A stretch of 64,000 nucleotides of DNA, taken from Proteinivorax hydrogeniformans. Its GTDB lineage: Bacteria > Bacillota > Proteinivoracia > Proteinivoracales > Proteinivoracaceae. The first letter of the stretch is position 1. Every line of letters starts with the position of its first letter. Both the position numbers and the translations under genes were made by a program. The notes beneath the pieces are model-generated. The model made no database searches. It had not been told where the DNA came from and was given only the letters and a program-made list of their open reading frames with translations. The DNA lies in NCBI RefSeq assembly GCF_040515995.1, contig NZ_CP159485.1, positions 2,356,001 to 2,420,000 of the forward strand, in the 5' to 3' direction. Shown here in pieces: positions 44,080-52,316 of this stretch.

Positions 44080-45636
44080 TTATATAAAGAGAAGCCCCCT
44101 CCCATCATAAACCGACTTCCCACCATGATTCCCGTCATTCCTAATAGCCCTGTCAAGAGCCATAATCATCGCCACAGCTCCATCAATCTTTTCACTGGAT
44201 TTAGCTTTATCCGGCTTAATATTTCCTGCAGGATCGGTTCTAATATGAATATTATCCATCATCCAGCCAAGGACTGGATGTCCTCCGTGGGCTATTCGTT
44301 TTTCAAGAGCCAGTTTCATTAACTCTTTTGTGGGCGGCGACATATCTTTAAAGCCTTGTCCAAAAGGCACCACAGTGAAACCTGCTCCTTCTAAGTTTTG
44401 AACCATCTGCACTGCTCCCCAGCGGTCAAATGCGATTTCCTGTATATTAAACCGAGTTCCTAAGTCCTCAATGAATTTTTCTATAAAACCATAGTGTATG
44501 ACATTGCCTTCAGTCGTCTCAATATGACCTTCTCTTTCCCAAATGTCGTAAGGGACATGATCTCTACGTACTCTTAAATCCATGTTATCCTCTGGAATCC
44601 AAAGGTATGGCAATACATAATATTTATCATCTTCTTCCGTTGGTGGAAATACCAATACAAAAGCGGTAATGTCCGTAGAGCTTGATAAGTCCAACCCACC
44701 GTAGCAGATTCTACCCTTTAGTTTCTCAGGCTCTACTGGGATGCTACACTTCTCCCAAGTTTCCACCGGCATCCACTTGATATTTTGCTTAAGCCACATA
44801 TTCAGCCGCAGCTGCTTAAATAGAGCTTCTTCTGCTGGGTCCTGTTTGGCCTGCTGGAAGTGTTCCCTAACTCTTTCTATTTTGATGGTGTGGCCAAGGC
44901 TTGGATTGGCTTTATACCAGTTCTTTTCATCCTCCCAGTCATCACCTTCATCAAGACCATAAATAATTGGTAAGAATGTATCGTCTATCCTTCTGCCATT
45001 TAAAATGTCTTTCGCCTTTTGGTGCATCTCCCAGCCATAACCTCTTAGCTTATCTCCTGCTGTAGTAAGATAAATAAAGAGCGGCTCTTCTCTAGCATCT
45101 CCGGAGCCGGTAGTAAGCATCCTAGCAAGGTCTGCATTAGGGTAAGTCCAAATCTCATCTAGTATTACACAAGAAACATTCAGTCCCGATTTGGATTTTA
45201 CATCGGAACTTAAAACTTGATAAAAGCTCCCGGTTTGTGGATAGACAATTCTCTTAGTAGACATCACGGTTTTTGTTACATTCGATAAGGTCTGGTTCCC
45301 TTCTACAAAGTTTACGCTGGTATTGAAGATAATGCTTGCTTGCTGACGATCACAAGCGGCTACATAGACCTCTGCATTAGATTCACCATCAGCAAGGAGC
45401 ATATAAAGGGCAATAGCTGCGGCGATTTCACTTTTTCCCGATTTTTTAGGGATTTCCACATACACCGTGCGGTACTGCCTAGTTCCATCTTCCCTTACCG
45501 TTCCAAAGGCTTTTTTTATTAAATCAATCTCCCAAGGAAGTAGCTTAAAAGATTTTCCTGCCCATTTCCCTTTGGTAAGTTTTAACTGCTCAATAAACTT
45601 AATCACTCTATTGGCTTTTTCTTCAGAGTAAGGCAT
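44080..45636 (-). CDS. terL: Terminase large subunit
   Basis: ATG at 45636 (MPYSEEKANRVIKF) has GGAGG 8 bases upstream; ~518 residues. The ATPase has Walker A 'EIPKKSGKSEIAAA' and Walker B 'VSCVILDEIWTYPN'. The nuclease half has 'CYGGLDLSSSTDITAFVLVF' and 'IAFDRWGAVQMVQNLEGAGF'. It pumps DNA into proheads and cuts it, together with the P27-type small subunit. Confidence 0.95.
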   Translation of the reverse strand: MPYSEEKANRVIKFIEQLKLTKGKWAGKSFKLLPWEIDLIKKAFGTVREDGTRQYRTVYVEIPKKSGKSEIAAAIALYMLLADGESNAEVYVAACDRQQASIIFNTSVNFVEGNQTLSNVTKTVMSTKRIVYPQTGSFYQVLSSDVKSKSGLNVSCVILDEIWTYPNADLARMLTTGSGDAREEPLFIYLTTAGDKLRGYGWEMHQKAKDILNGRRIDDTFLPIIYGLDEGDDWEDEKNWYKANPSLGHTIKIERVREHFQQAKQDPAEEALFKQLRLNMWLKQNIKWMPVETWEKCSIPVEPEKLKGRICYGGLDLSSSTDITAFVLVFPPTEEDDKYYVLPYLWIPEDNMDLRVRRDHVPYDIWEREGHIETTEGNVIHYGFIEKFIEDLGTRFNIQEIAFDRWGAVQMVQNLEGAGFTVVPFGQGFKDMSPPTKELMKLALEKRIAHGGHPVLGWMMDNIHIRTDPAGNIKPDKAKSSEKIDGAVAMIMALDRAIRNDGNHGGKSVYDGRGLLFI

Positions 45637-45651
45637 CGCCATCACCTCCCT

Positions 45652-46125
45652 CTAGTTTTTTACCCTTAACAGTTCCGCCATTGGATCATCTTTAGCTTCT
45701 TCTTCTATGTCCACTCTGATACGGGTCCTTGCCGCAGGAGTCAGTCCAAACTCAGAACAGAAGTCTTTCATCACTTTAAGATAAGTCTGAGCAATAGACA
45801 CCTGTGGCACCTGCTGAATATATCCGGATGGGGTCTTAAATATGGTCCCATGTTTAGATAGAAATTCCTCCGCTTCCTTCCATCTGGCATAGGCCTGACA
45901 ATATCCTGCAAAGGCAGTCATATCTACCTTAGTGAGAATTCCCATAGACTCTAGAACCTTCACCATTCGTTTCCATTCTTTCTTTGCTTCCGGTTCCAGC
46001 CATGACGGACACTTAGGTGCTCGTTTCTCTGGCTTTGGTTCTTGGTCATTGAGGGGTTTTCTTCCTGGGTTGCCTTCCAATATTTTTAATTCTGTTGGTT
46101 TTGGTTTTCTACCTCTTTGGCCCAT
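45652..46125 (-). CDS. terS: Terminase small subunit, P27 family
   Basis: ATG at 46125 (MGQRGRKPKPTELKILEGNP) lies 7 bases after AAGGAGG; 157 residues. The GRKPLND start, 'CPSWLEPEAKKEWKRMVKVL' and 'FCSEFGLTPAARTRIRVDIE' are typical of P27-type subunits that recognise the packaging site. Bases 46126-46274 upstream contain no gene; a cos/pac site could lie there but I cannot see one. Confidence 0.92.
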   Translation of the reverse strand: MGQRGRKPKPTELKILEGNPGRKPLNDQEPKPEKRAPKCPSWLEPEAKKEWKRMVKVLESMGILTKVDMTAFAGYCQAYARWKEAEEFLSKHGTIFKTPSGYIQQVPQVSIAQTYLKVMKDFCSEFGLTPAARTRIRVDIEEEAKDDPMAELLRVKN

Positions 46126-46274
46126 GGCTTTCACCTCCTTAAATAACCAGAAAAAGAGCCGATTCTAGCCCTTTTTTCTAAAATCTTTTCGCACTTGGGT
46201 CTTTCTCTTTTTCAGGACAAAGGGTCATATACAGCCGGTGTTAAGTCTCGACATAATTCGACCCGTTTTGAGTA

Positions 46275-46460
46275 TCATTCAACCTCCACATATTCCATAA
46301 GCACCCGTAGCGCTTCATCATAGCTCGTTGACAGGATGACTTTCTCAACCATTTCCTCAGCTTCTTTTTTCATACCGACTCCCTTTAGAGCCCTACTGGC
46401 AATGCCTATCAAGTTAAAGATGTTTCCATTCTCACCAATCAGTTTTACTTTAGGCTTCAT
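46275..46460 (-). CDS. Small conserved phage protein
   Basis: ATG at 46460 (MKPKVKLIGENGNIFNLIGI) has GGGAGG 8 bases before it; 61 residues. It overlaps the preceding gene by 11 bases. The 'IASRALKGVGMKKEAEEMVE' and 'SYDEALRVLMEYVEVE' pattern recurs in Clostridia phages near the terminase; the function is unknown. Confidence 0.7.
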   Translation of the reverse strand: MKPKVKLIGENGNIFNLIGIASRALKGVGMKKEAEEMVEKVILSTSYDEALRVLMEYVEVE

Positions 46461-47196
46461 GGGCTGCGCCTCCCTTGAATGCTCCATTACCCGAGAGATT
46501 TTTTAACAGCTCACGTCTTGCTTCTTTATAATCATCACCAATCATTCCCAAGCGAAGAAGCCATGTTCTGAAGGTGTACTTTTCATTAGTAGTGGCCTTG
46601 GATTTATAGGATGCACACTTTTGCTTTTGAGCCAGTTTGCAGATTAGGGTAAAGAGCTCCTCTGCGCCTGCAGATTCTTTTGGCAACTCGATGGTCATCT
46701 CATCCTTTAGAAAATCAAGGGTGATACCGGAAACCTTCTCCAGCCCAATCTCTGTGGCATGATTATTAAAATCCTCTAATGTTATGATGGACGCTGCATT
46801 TATGGCAGTAATAAAATCCTCTTCAATGAGATTCCCAGCCAATCCAAGTGACTTCTTAATCAACTCCTGTTTGCTGTAGATCATATTTAGTATATTCCTG
46901 AGGGCCCTTCCATCATGGCTTTCGAGCGGAAGAGGTATTTCATAAGGCGCACTTGTTGTAGTCTCCTCTGCTCCTAACCTTGGAATTTCTTCTTCTGCCG
47001 ACTCTCCTTCCTTCCGGTTTAGCACATCTCTAAGTTCAATTGCTCGTCCTCGTTCATTTACAATCTTCCCTTCCCGGTCAATAGTATAGGTCTGCTCCTC
47101 AGTTCTTATTTCATAAGCAAAGCTGGGTACTCCTAGGTATTGTGCCTTTACACCAAAGTGTTCACTTACTGTTTTTACGATTTGTTTTCGTTCCAT
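46450..47196 (-). CDS. Phage protein of unknown function ('virulence-related' type)
   Basis: The 248-residue protein begins MERKQIVKTVSEHFGVKAQY. It has an acidic linker (~60-80) and a helical C-terminal half ending 'TNEKYTFRTWLLRLGMIGDD' and 'YKEARRELLKNLSGNGAFKG'. Relatives between methyltransferase and terminase genes are often labelled virulence-related without evidence. No enzymatic motif is seen. Confidence 0.6.
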   Translation of the reverse strand: MERKQIVKTVSEHFGVKAQYLGVPSFAYEIRTEEQTYTIDREGKIVNERGRAIELRDVLNRKEGESAEEEIPRLGAEETTTSAPYEIPLPLESHDGRALRNILNMIYSKQELIKKSLGLAGNLIEEDFITAINAASIITLEDFNNHATEIGLEKVSGITLDFLKDEMTIELPKESAGAEELFTLICKLAQKQKCASYKSKATTNEKYTFRTWLLRLGMIGDDYKEARRELLKNLSGNGAFKGGAAHEA

Positions 47197-47263
47197 CTCA
47201 ATCCCTCCTGTGGTTTTTGGGTACTACTATATATCACTTAAAACCACAGAAATAGCAAGGGAT

Positions 47264-48511
47264 TTATTCAGTTACAACATCTTTATATTTCAACTTCTCA
47301 CCATCTCTAATTAAAAATACATCTTCGTCAGTTCCTGCAGCTTCGGCATATCTTTTCACAATTACATCCACAAAACGTTCATCCAGTTCAATCCCATAGC
47401 AAATTCTATCTGTCTGTTCAGATGCGATCCATGTACTACCAGATCCACCGAAGGGTTCCAACACAATACTATTTGTTAGGCTTGAGTTTTTAATTGGATA
47501 GGCAATTAAAGGAACGGGCTTCATGGTGCTATGCAGTTCACTTTTTGAAGGTTTGTCAAAATTCCAGACAGTGGTCTCTGCTCTTCCTGCGTACCACTTA
47601 TGTTTTCCTTTTTTCTTCCAGCCAAATAGGCAAGGCTCATGCTTCCACTGGTACGGACTGCGACCCAATACTAAAGATTGTTTCACCCACTGGCAGACCC
47701 CAGAGAGATAAAATCCTGCATCTTGAAAGGCCTTTCTAAAAATATGGCCTTTGGTATCTGCATGGAATACATAGATGGAAGCGTCATTGGCCATATGATT
47801 TTCCATGTTAGTAAAGGCGTCTAACAGAAATTTATAGAACTCCTCATCCTGTAGGTTGTCATTTTTGATGGTTCCTTGGCTTCCATCGTAGGAAACCCCG
47901 TACGGAGGGTCCGTCACCACCAGATTGGCCTTCTTCCCATCCATCAATTTTTCATAGGTTTCAGCTTTGGTGCTATCTCCACAAATAAGGCGGTGTCTGC
48001 CTAAGAGCCATATGTCACCTTGTTTAGATATAGCTTCTTCTTCTAAGGTTGCATCTACATCAAAGTCATCATCTTCCACTTCTTTATCGTGTATATTTGA
48101 GAATAATTCATCAACCTCAGCAGCATTAAAGCCAGTAAGCTCCACTTCGAAGTTCAGGTCTTTTAAGTTTTCAAGTTCCACTGCTAATAGCTCATCATCC
48201 CAGCCAGCATCAAGAGCCAGTTTATTATCTGCGATGATATAAGCCTTCTTCTGTGCTTCAGTTAAGTGTTCCACCATCACACAGGGCACTTCTTTGATAC
48301 CCTCTGCCTTTGCAGCTTCACAGCGACCATGCCCTGCAATAATATTCTTATCCTTGTCGATGAGTACTGGATTTACAAATCCAAACTCCCGAAGGCTACT
48401 GCGGATTTTATTAATCTGCTCTTTACTATGGGTCCTGGCATTGTTGGCATAAGGGATAAGTTTATCCACCGGGATGAGTTTCATTTCTTCAGTTGTTTTC
48501 ACAGGCTTCAC
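47264..48511 (-). CDS. DNA methyltransferase with ParB-like N-terminal domain
   Basis: The 415-residue protein (GTG at 48511, or GTG four codons later nearer AGAGGTG) has a ParB/Srx-like domain at ~10-130 ('NNARTHSKEQINKIRSSLRE', 'NIIAGHGRCEAAKAEGIKEV'). An adenine/cytosine-N methylase follows: DPPYG in 'NLVVTDPPYGVSYDG' and the SAM motif 'VLEPFGGSGSTWIASEQT'. DPPY before FGGSG fits the beta class. It likely methylates phage DNA against host restriction; no partner nuclease is seen. Confidence 0.92.
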   Translation of the reverse strand: MKPVKTTEEMKLIPVDKLIPYANNARTHSKEQINKIRSSLREFGFVNPVLIDKDKNIIAGHGRCEAAKAEGIKEVPCVMVEHLTEAQKKAYIIADNKLALDAGWDDELLAVELENLKDLNFEVELTGFNAAEVDELFSNIHDKEVEDDDFDVDATLEEEAISKQGDIWLLGRHRLICGDSTKAETYEKLMDGKKANLVVTDPPYGVSYDGSQGTIKNDNLQDEEFYKFLLDAFTNMENHMANDASIYVFHADTKGHIFRKAFQDAGFYLSGVCQWVKQSLVLGRSPYQWKHEPCLFGWKKKGKHKWYAGRAETTVWNFDKPSKSELHSTMKPVPLIAYPIKNSSLTNSIVLEPFGGSGSTWIASEQTDRICYGIELDERFVDVIVKRYAEAAGTDEDVFLIRDGEKLKYKDVVTE

Positions 48512-48531
48512 CTCTTTCTAAATTTGGGTAT

Positions 48532-48578
48532 AAAAAAACACCCTTAAACCCCACTATTTCTAAAGGTTTTACAGGTGT
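48532..48578 (-). terminator. Terminator upstream of the methyltransferase gene
   Basis: On the minus strand ACACC...GGGTGT with an inner AAACC/GGTTT pairing, followed by seven or more T. It would end transcription from the accessory block before the methyltransferase ribosome site. Confidence 0.65.
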
Positions 48579-48732
48579 TCGATTATTCTTAATGGTTGTT
48601 ATATCAATGGTCCTAAAAGCCTTAAATGCCTATTATACCCCCCTCTGGAATTTCTCGATTTCTTACACGAAGGGGGGCGGCGGTCCTGGTGCTACTGGGT
48701 TGTAGAGAATATGACCGCCCTACCCTTTTTAT

Positions 48733-49326
48733 TTATAAATCCAATCTAATTGAACCGTTAGTTTTGTTTTCATTAAAAGATACCTCAAATCCAAATTTCT
48801 TATAAAAACGTTCTGAACGTTCGAAATGATCTTTATCAACCTCTGATAACAACCCTGAAATATACTCTACTCCTAAAGACTTGGCTAGTTTAATATAATG
48901 TTCCATCATAATCGAACCATTCCCTATATTATCGTCGATGTTAATAATATCATCTATTTTAATATAAGTACGTAACTTTGGCTCACCTAATGTTTTTCTA
49001 AGACTACCCATAATACGTGGGAGATGTCCTGCCCCGGGGTAGGATCGTCCATATAATTTTACCCACACACAACTATCTGTAACCCTTTCAGTAATAATCA
49101 GCTCTTCATTGTTCTTATTATTTTTCATCCCAACAATTTTTGAACCTTTATCAATATCAAATATCCTTTTTATAAGCCTGTATTGTTCATACTTTTTCTT
49201 GCTTTCTCTTTCTATCATTTTGATTTTGATTTGATTCTCTTCTTCTTTTTCTCTAATAAACTCTTTGTATTTAATATCGTAATTAGCCAACTCCTTACGA
49301 AATATAAGCTTCATTAACTTTTTCAT
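48733..49326 (-). CDS. GNAT-fold acetyltransferase-like protein with N-terminal coiled coil
   Basis: Of the 197 residues, ~1-50 are a charged helix (REKEEENQIKIKMIERESKK). The C-terminal ~90 resemble a GNAT fold: 'IDDNIGNGSIMMEHYIKLAK' (acetyl-CoA loop region) and 'DHFERSERFYKKFGFEVSFN'. The substrate is unknown. ATG follows AGGAGG. It has its own promoter (49363-49391), as expected of a lysogen-expressed gene. Confidence 0.7.
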   Translation of the reverse strand: MKKLMKLIFRKELANYDIKYKEFIREKEEENQIKIKMIERESKKKYEQYRLIKRIFDIDKGSKIVGMKNNKNNEELIITERVTDSCVWVKLYGRSYPGAGHLPRIMGSLRKTLGEPKLRTYIKIDDIINIDDNIGNGSIMMEHYIKLAKSLGVEYISGLLSEVDKDHFERSERFYKKFGFEVSFNENKTNGSIRLDL

Positions 49327-49362
49327 AGGCCGCCTCCTAATATGTAAGATAAATATAAATTA

Positions 49363-49391
49363 ATTATAACTTACTCTAAAACTAATAACAA
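49363..49391 (-). promoter_or_regulatory. Promoter of the GNAT gene (TTGTTA-N17-TATAAT)
   Basis: -35 TTGTTA (49391-49386), 17 bases, -10 TATAAT (49368-49363), about 35 bases before the GNAT start. It abuts the end of the HNH gene. Confidence 0.6.
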
Positions 49392-49733
49392 TCAATATTG
49401 ATATCTTTGATATCTATCCTTTGTCATAGTTTTTCTATCATGACATCTCTTACAAAGAGCCTGCCAGTTACCCTCATCCCATAAGAGCTGTCGATTACCT
49501 CGATGCGGAACTATATGATCAACCACTGTTGCATTTACCAGTATACCATCTTCATTACACTTAACGCAGAGAGGATTTGCTTTTAAGAATCTTGCTCTTA
49601 CTTTTCTCCACCTGCTGTCATAACCTCTGGCAGCTGCGCTAGGTCTATTTTCGGTGTGTATCTTACAATATCTTTTATCCGTTAAGTTAGGGCATCCTGG
49701 ATGTTTGCAAGGTTTCTTAGGTTTTTTGGGCAT
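49392..49733 (-). CDS. Phage HNH endonuclease
   Basis: The 113-residue protein opens with a small zinc motif (CKHPGCPNLTDKRYCKIHTE). The HNH core follows: 'PLCVKCNEDGILVNATVVDH' with 'IVPHRGNRQLLWDEGNWQAL' and CKRCHDRKT. HNH proteins near terminases often assist cos cleavage during packaging. Here the terminase genes are ~3 kb downstream. Confidence 0.92.
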   Translation of the reverse strand: MPKKPKKPCKHPGCPNLTDKRYCKIHTENRPSAAARGYDSRWRKVRARFLKANPLCVKCNEDGILVNATVVDHIVPHRGNRQLLWDEGNWQALCKRCHDRKTMTKDRYQRYQY

Positions 49734-49760
49734 TGATTGATACCTCCTGTTTCGGGCATA

Positions 49761-49868
49761 GAAAAAGCCCTGGAAGCAAGTGTCCCAGAGCTAAGTATCC
49801 TTAAAAACAAAAATACGAGATGGTGCAGGCACCTTCTCGCTAAAAACTCTTATGAGTTTTTGTTCCTT
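49761..49868 (-). ncRNA. Structured RNA downstream of abiF, own promoter and terminator
   Basis: Starting ~7 bases after the TATAAT at 49880-49875, the RNA has three hairpins. They are AAAAACTC-ATAA-GAGTTTTT (49842-49861), a CGAGA(A)GGTGC stem with GCACC(A)TCTCG (49816-49839), and AGCTCTGGG/CCAGGGCT (49766-49792) followed by TTTTTC. AACAAAAA near the 5' end can also pair with TTTTTGTT at ~49803-49812, giving an alternative or pseudoknotted fold. No frame is open. A conserved 'abiF RNA' is known beside Abi_2/AbiF genes, so this is probably that partner RNA. Confidence 0.75.
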
Positions 49869-49874
49869 GATATT

Positions 49875-49904
49875 ATTATACACTTAATTCGTAAAAGTAG
49901 TCAA
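49875..49904 (-). promoter_or_regulatory. Promoter of the abiF-associated RNA (TTGACT-N18-TATAAT)
   Basis: -35 TTGACT (49904-49899), 18 bases, -10 TATAAT (49880-49875). It lies within the last codons of abiF, and the -10 box overlaps the abiF stop codon (49878-49876). This gives the RNA its own transcript in the same direction. Confidence 0.75.
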
Positions 49905-50808
49905 TAACTTTTTTAGCGAAATCATAGTGAGATATTAATAATTGGTTTTTGTTAAAGTAGGATTTGTTACGAGTCATCCTATCATCTGTAAATTCCTTAA
50001 GCTCTAACATAGTGATTTCTCTTATTCTCTTACTAGTTATGATATTGTTGAATACATACAGGGTTACCACAAAGTCATGCATTACTGGATTTCTCATTCT
50101 GTTCTTTCTGGCTTCTCTCCCAACGCCATCTATCTTTGTGATATAATGTTTTATTTTCTCATTAGGTCTGATCTGATAGTTATAAGGTGTTCTCAAACTA
50201 TTTAATAGACAGCTGTTATGAGCTGCTGCATTTCTTAATAACCTTACAGACCAAAGAAGTTTCTCCACAGATCCTTTAGTATTGTATTTTCTATAATATA
50301 TGTGATACAACTTTGTAAAATCGTTAAAGCTTAAAACTTCAACTATATTCCAAATAGCGAATTCGTCTTTATATTTTCTCACCAAGTCTGAAGATGCAGA
50401 GTTCTTGCTCTTTACACTTATATTATCTCTTATGTACGGATATTTGGTAAAAAGCTCTTCTAAGATGCTGTAGCCATCTTCATTCTCATTCGCCTGAAAG
50501 TCTCTTAATAGTTGTGTCTTTAGAAAGTGTTCAATATCTAAAGTCATCTTCAAAATAACCCTTCTAAAATACATATCTATTTTTGACAGCTCGACAAGGT
50601 ATGCAAACTCTAGGTTTACATATTTACCAGCATTCTCACCGCCTTTATATTTTTCGTAATTTTTAGCGTAGGATTTAATTTTAAAATAATACGTGTTCTC
50701 TCTTAAGAATTGCTTTGCTTCTTCTTCATCGATGATGTTAAATTTAATACCATTTATATTTTTCATATGTTCTATTTGTCCATCTACCGTTAATTTTTCT
50801 TTTCTCAT
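49876..50808 (-). CDS. abiF: AbiF/AbiD-type abortive infection protein (HEPN RNase-like)
   Basis: The 310-residue Abi_2-family protein has N-terminal 'KNINGIKFNIIDEEEAKQFL' and 'YFKIKSYAKNYEKYKGGENA'. The HEPN-type motif RNAAAH (Arg192 to His197, R-x4-H) lies in 'WSVRLLRNAAAHNSCLLN'. Family members are toxins that stop growth of phage-infected cells; AbiF-RNA pairs have been proposed as relatives of the ancestors of Cas13. ATG at 50808 is preceded by AGGGGAG. A TATAAT box lies ~30 bases upstream with a weak -35. The ncRNA promoter sits in its 3' end. It is probably cargo protecting the lysogen. Confidence 0.88.
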   Translation of the reverse strand: MRKEKLTVDGQIEHMKNINGIKFNIIDEEEAKQFLRENTYYFKIKSYAKNYEKYKGGENAGKYVNLEFAYLVELSKIDMYFRRVILKMTLDIEHFLKTQLLRDFQANENEDGYSILEELFTKYPYIRDNISVKSKNSASSDLVRKYKDEFAIWNIVEVLSFNDFTKLYHIYYRKYNTKGSVEKLLWSVRLLRNAAAHNSCLLNSLRTPYNYQIRPNEKIKHYITKIDGVGREARKNRMRNPVMHDFVVTLYVFNNIITSKRIREITMLELKEFTDDRMTRNKSYFNKNQLLISHYDFAKKVIDYFYELSV

Positions 50809-50903
50809 ATATGCTCCCCTAACATAAAACTTTCCTTTAAAATATTATATCATATAATCCAATTTTTTTAGAGGGTCTTCAGTATGTGTAATCCTTAGAT
50901 ATA

Positions 50904-50936
50904 GAAAAAGCCCTCGGGATATTTATCCTTTGGGCT
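50904..50936 (-). terminator. Terminator between arpU-like gene and abiF
   Basis: Stem AGCCC-(AAA)-GGATA with TATCC-(CGA)-GGGCT and TTTTTC after it on the minus strand. Just upstream (~50945-51000) a second GC-rich fold is possible (CCC-aa-GGGA with TCCCGGG), so the region may carry more than a plain terminator. Confidence 0.75.
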
Positions 50937-51060
50937 GTGCTGCGTTTCCCGGGAGTCGTGGTCGATCTATCCCTTGGGCGTATTCAGACAACACACCGTA
51001 TTTTTCTATACCTTTGCATCTTATACTATAGCACATATTAGATATGACATTCACTGACAT

Positions 51061-51480
51061 TTACTGACGTTTTTTTATTTTTTTAATTTCTTTTAATGCT
51101 TTTCCGTGAGCCCTAAATGCCGTCCTTATATCAAACCCTATCTCTCTTGCAACCTCGTCCCAGCCCTTACCATTAATATAACGTTGTTCCAGAATTATTT
51201 GGCTAATAGGATCATCCACCTGGTTAATGGTCCCTGTGATTTCAGCCTTGACATCCACCAAACGGTCAATATCTTCGTTTATTTCATTTTCCAAATCGAC
51301 TATCTTTGCTACAGTATTTTCTACATGGCTTTTGATATTATTACCGCCGGACACTTTTTCTTCTGTAAGGTTAGCACCCACTTTAGCAGCCAAAGCTCTT
51401 AGGGTATCTAGCTGTTCCAGTTTACTGTTTATTCTTTGATCAAGCCACATGGCCTGTGATAAATATTCCTTTGCGTTCAT
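51061..51480 (-). CDS. ArpU/DUF1492-type phage late transcription regulator
   Basis: The 139-residue protein has an N-terminal coiled coil (QRINSKLEQLDTLRALAAKV) and a C-terminal sigma-region-4-like helix-turn-helix ('ISQIILEQRYINGKGWDEVA', 'REIGFDIRTAFRAHGKALKE'). Such proteins activate late genes; the position between replication and packaging modules fits. It overlaps the upstream gene by 4 bases. Confidence 0.85.
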   Translation of the reverse strand: MNAKEYLSQAMWLDQRINSKLEQLDTLRALAAKVGANLTEEKVSGGNNIKSHVENTVAKIVDLENEINEDIDRLVDVKAEITGTINQVDDPISQIILEQRYINGKGWDEVAREIGFDIRTAFRAHGKALKEIKKIKKRQ

Positions 51481-51665
51481 TCGGCATCTCTCTCCCTTCT
51501 CAAATCTGCTATTAACTTTTCTCCATCAATGCTTGTCAGCACCCTAAACCACCCAGAACGAAAGAACCTCTCAATGCTGGCTCTATTGGATGGATGTTTT
51601 GAAGCCCTATAATCTTTAACTGATTGCAGTATGATGGCATTTGCTAAGGTTTCATAAGGATCCAT
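51477..51665 (-). CDS. Small conserved phage protein
   Basis: ATG at 51665 (MDPYETLANAIILQSVKDYR) after GGTGGTGG; 62 residues. 'PSNRASIERFFRSGWFRVLT' recurs in Clostridia prophages just upstream of the late regulator. Unknown function; it overlaps both neighbours. Confidence 0.7.
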   Translation of the reverse strand: MDPYETLANAIILQSVKDYRASKHPSNRASIERFFRSGWFRVLTSIDGEKLIADLRRERDAE

Positions 51666-51888
51666 CTTTACCACCACCAAAGTAGGCTCTGGCTATCCGT
51701 TCCTGGGTTTCGATATCTAGTGTTCGGATTTTAGCCATAGCTTTTTCCCGATCTGCTTTTACTTCCGCTGATGTTTTATAAAACCTACATCCATCACAGT
51801 TTTTCTTCGTTAGGGCGATGCACTTATCAGGATGATATGCGAAGCAATCTGTTTTGTCTGGTTTAATCGTTTTAGCGTGTCTCTTCAT
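51652..51888 (-). CDS. Small cysteine-rich phage protein
   Basis: 78 residues with C-x8-C-x6-C-x2-C (DCFAYHPDKCIALTKKNCDG CRF) that may bind zinc, then a helical end (KADREKAMAKIRTLDIETQE). ATG adjoins the stop of the previous gene. Unknown function. Confidence 0.7.
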   Translation of the reverse strand: MKRHAKTIKPDKTDCFAYHPDKCIALTKKNCDGCRFYKTSAEVKADREKAMAKIRTLDIETQERIARAYFGGGKDGSL

Positions 51889-52316
51889 TACTCCACCTCT
51901 TTTCTCTGTTTACATTGGACAGTAAAATATCTAATAGGTATCTTTAGGTCTTTAGCTTTCTTTATTTCAACAGTCATACCTGAAGATATCCTATCACCAA
52001 AGACCCATAACTCATGACACTTCCCAAGTAGTACCAAACCCATACCAATCCCCAGCTGCCTCTCTTTTGGGTCGTTTTCTTTTAAAAACTGTGGGTACAT
52101 CAAGTGTGGAATAATCGGCACAGCATTTTGGATTACAGCAAATCGCCCATATCTTTTGGCTCTTAGAGTATTCCCCTCGATATCTCCGGCAAAGGGAGAA
52201 CAGATAAAAACAACCTTTCTACGCTTTTTAGCTTTCTTTTCTTTTTCAATATTGGTTAATGCTTCATAAACCGTCGGGTCCAGATAACCTTCTGAATTAT
52301 ATAAATTTACACCCAT
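51888..52316 (-). CDS. Nucleoside deoxyribosyltransferase-like protein (DUF4406/DUF7768 type)
   Basis: ATG at 52316 (MGVNLYNSEGYLDPTVYEAL) is 9 bases after AAAGGAGG; ~142 residues. The core 'KVVFICSPFAGDIEGNTLRA', 'VPIIPHLMYPQFLKENDPKE' and 'ELWVFGDRISSGMTVEIKKA' is a Rossmann-like deoxyribosyltransferase-type fold. It may modify or salvage nucleotides; activity is unproven. Confidence 0.8.
   Translation of the reverse strand: MGVNLYNSEGYLDPTVYEALTNIEKEKKAKKRRKVVFICSPFAGDIEGNTLRAKRYGRFAVIQNAVPIIPHLMYPQFLKENDPKERQLGIGMGLVLLGKCHELWVFGDRISSGMTVEIKKAKDLKIPIRYFTVQCKQRKEVE

Noticed and set aside
48590-48720. Short Gly/Pro-rich frame (HILYNPVAPGPPPPFV) and GGCGGTC/GACCGCC hairpin after the GNAT gene
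   Set aside because: The frame has no start codon and the hairpin loop is long. It recurs in my memory of related phages but I cannot support a function.
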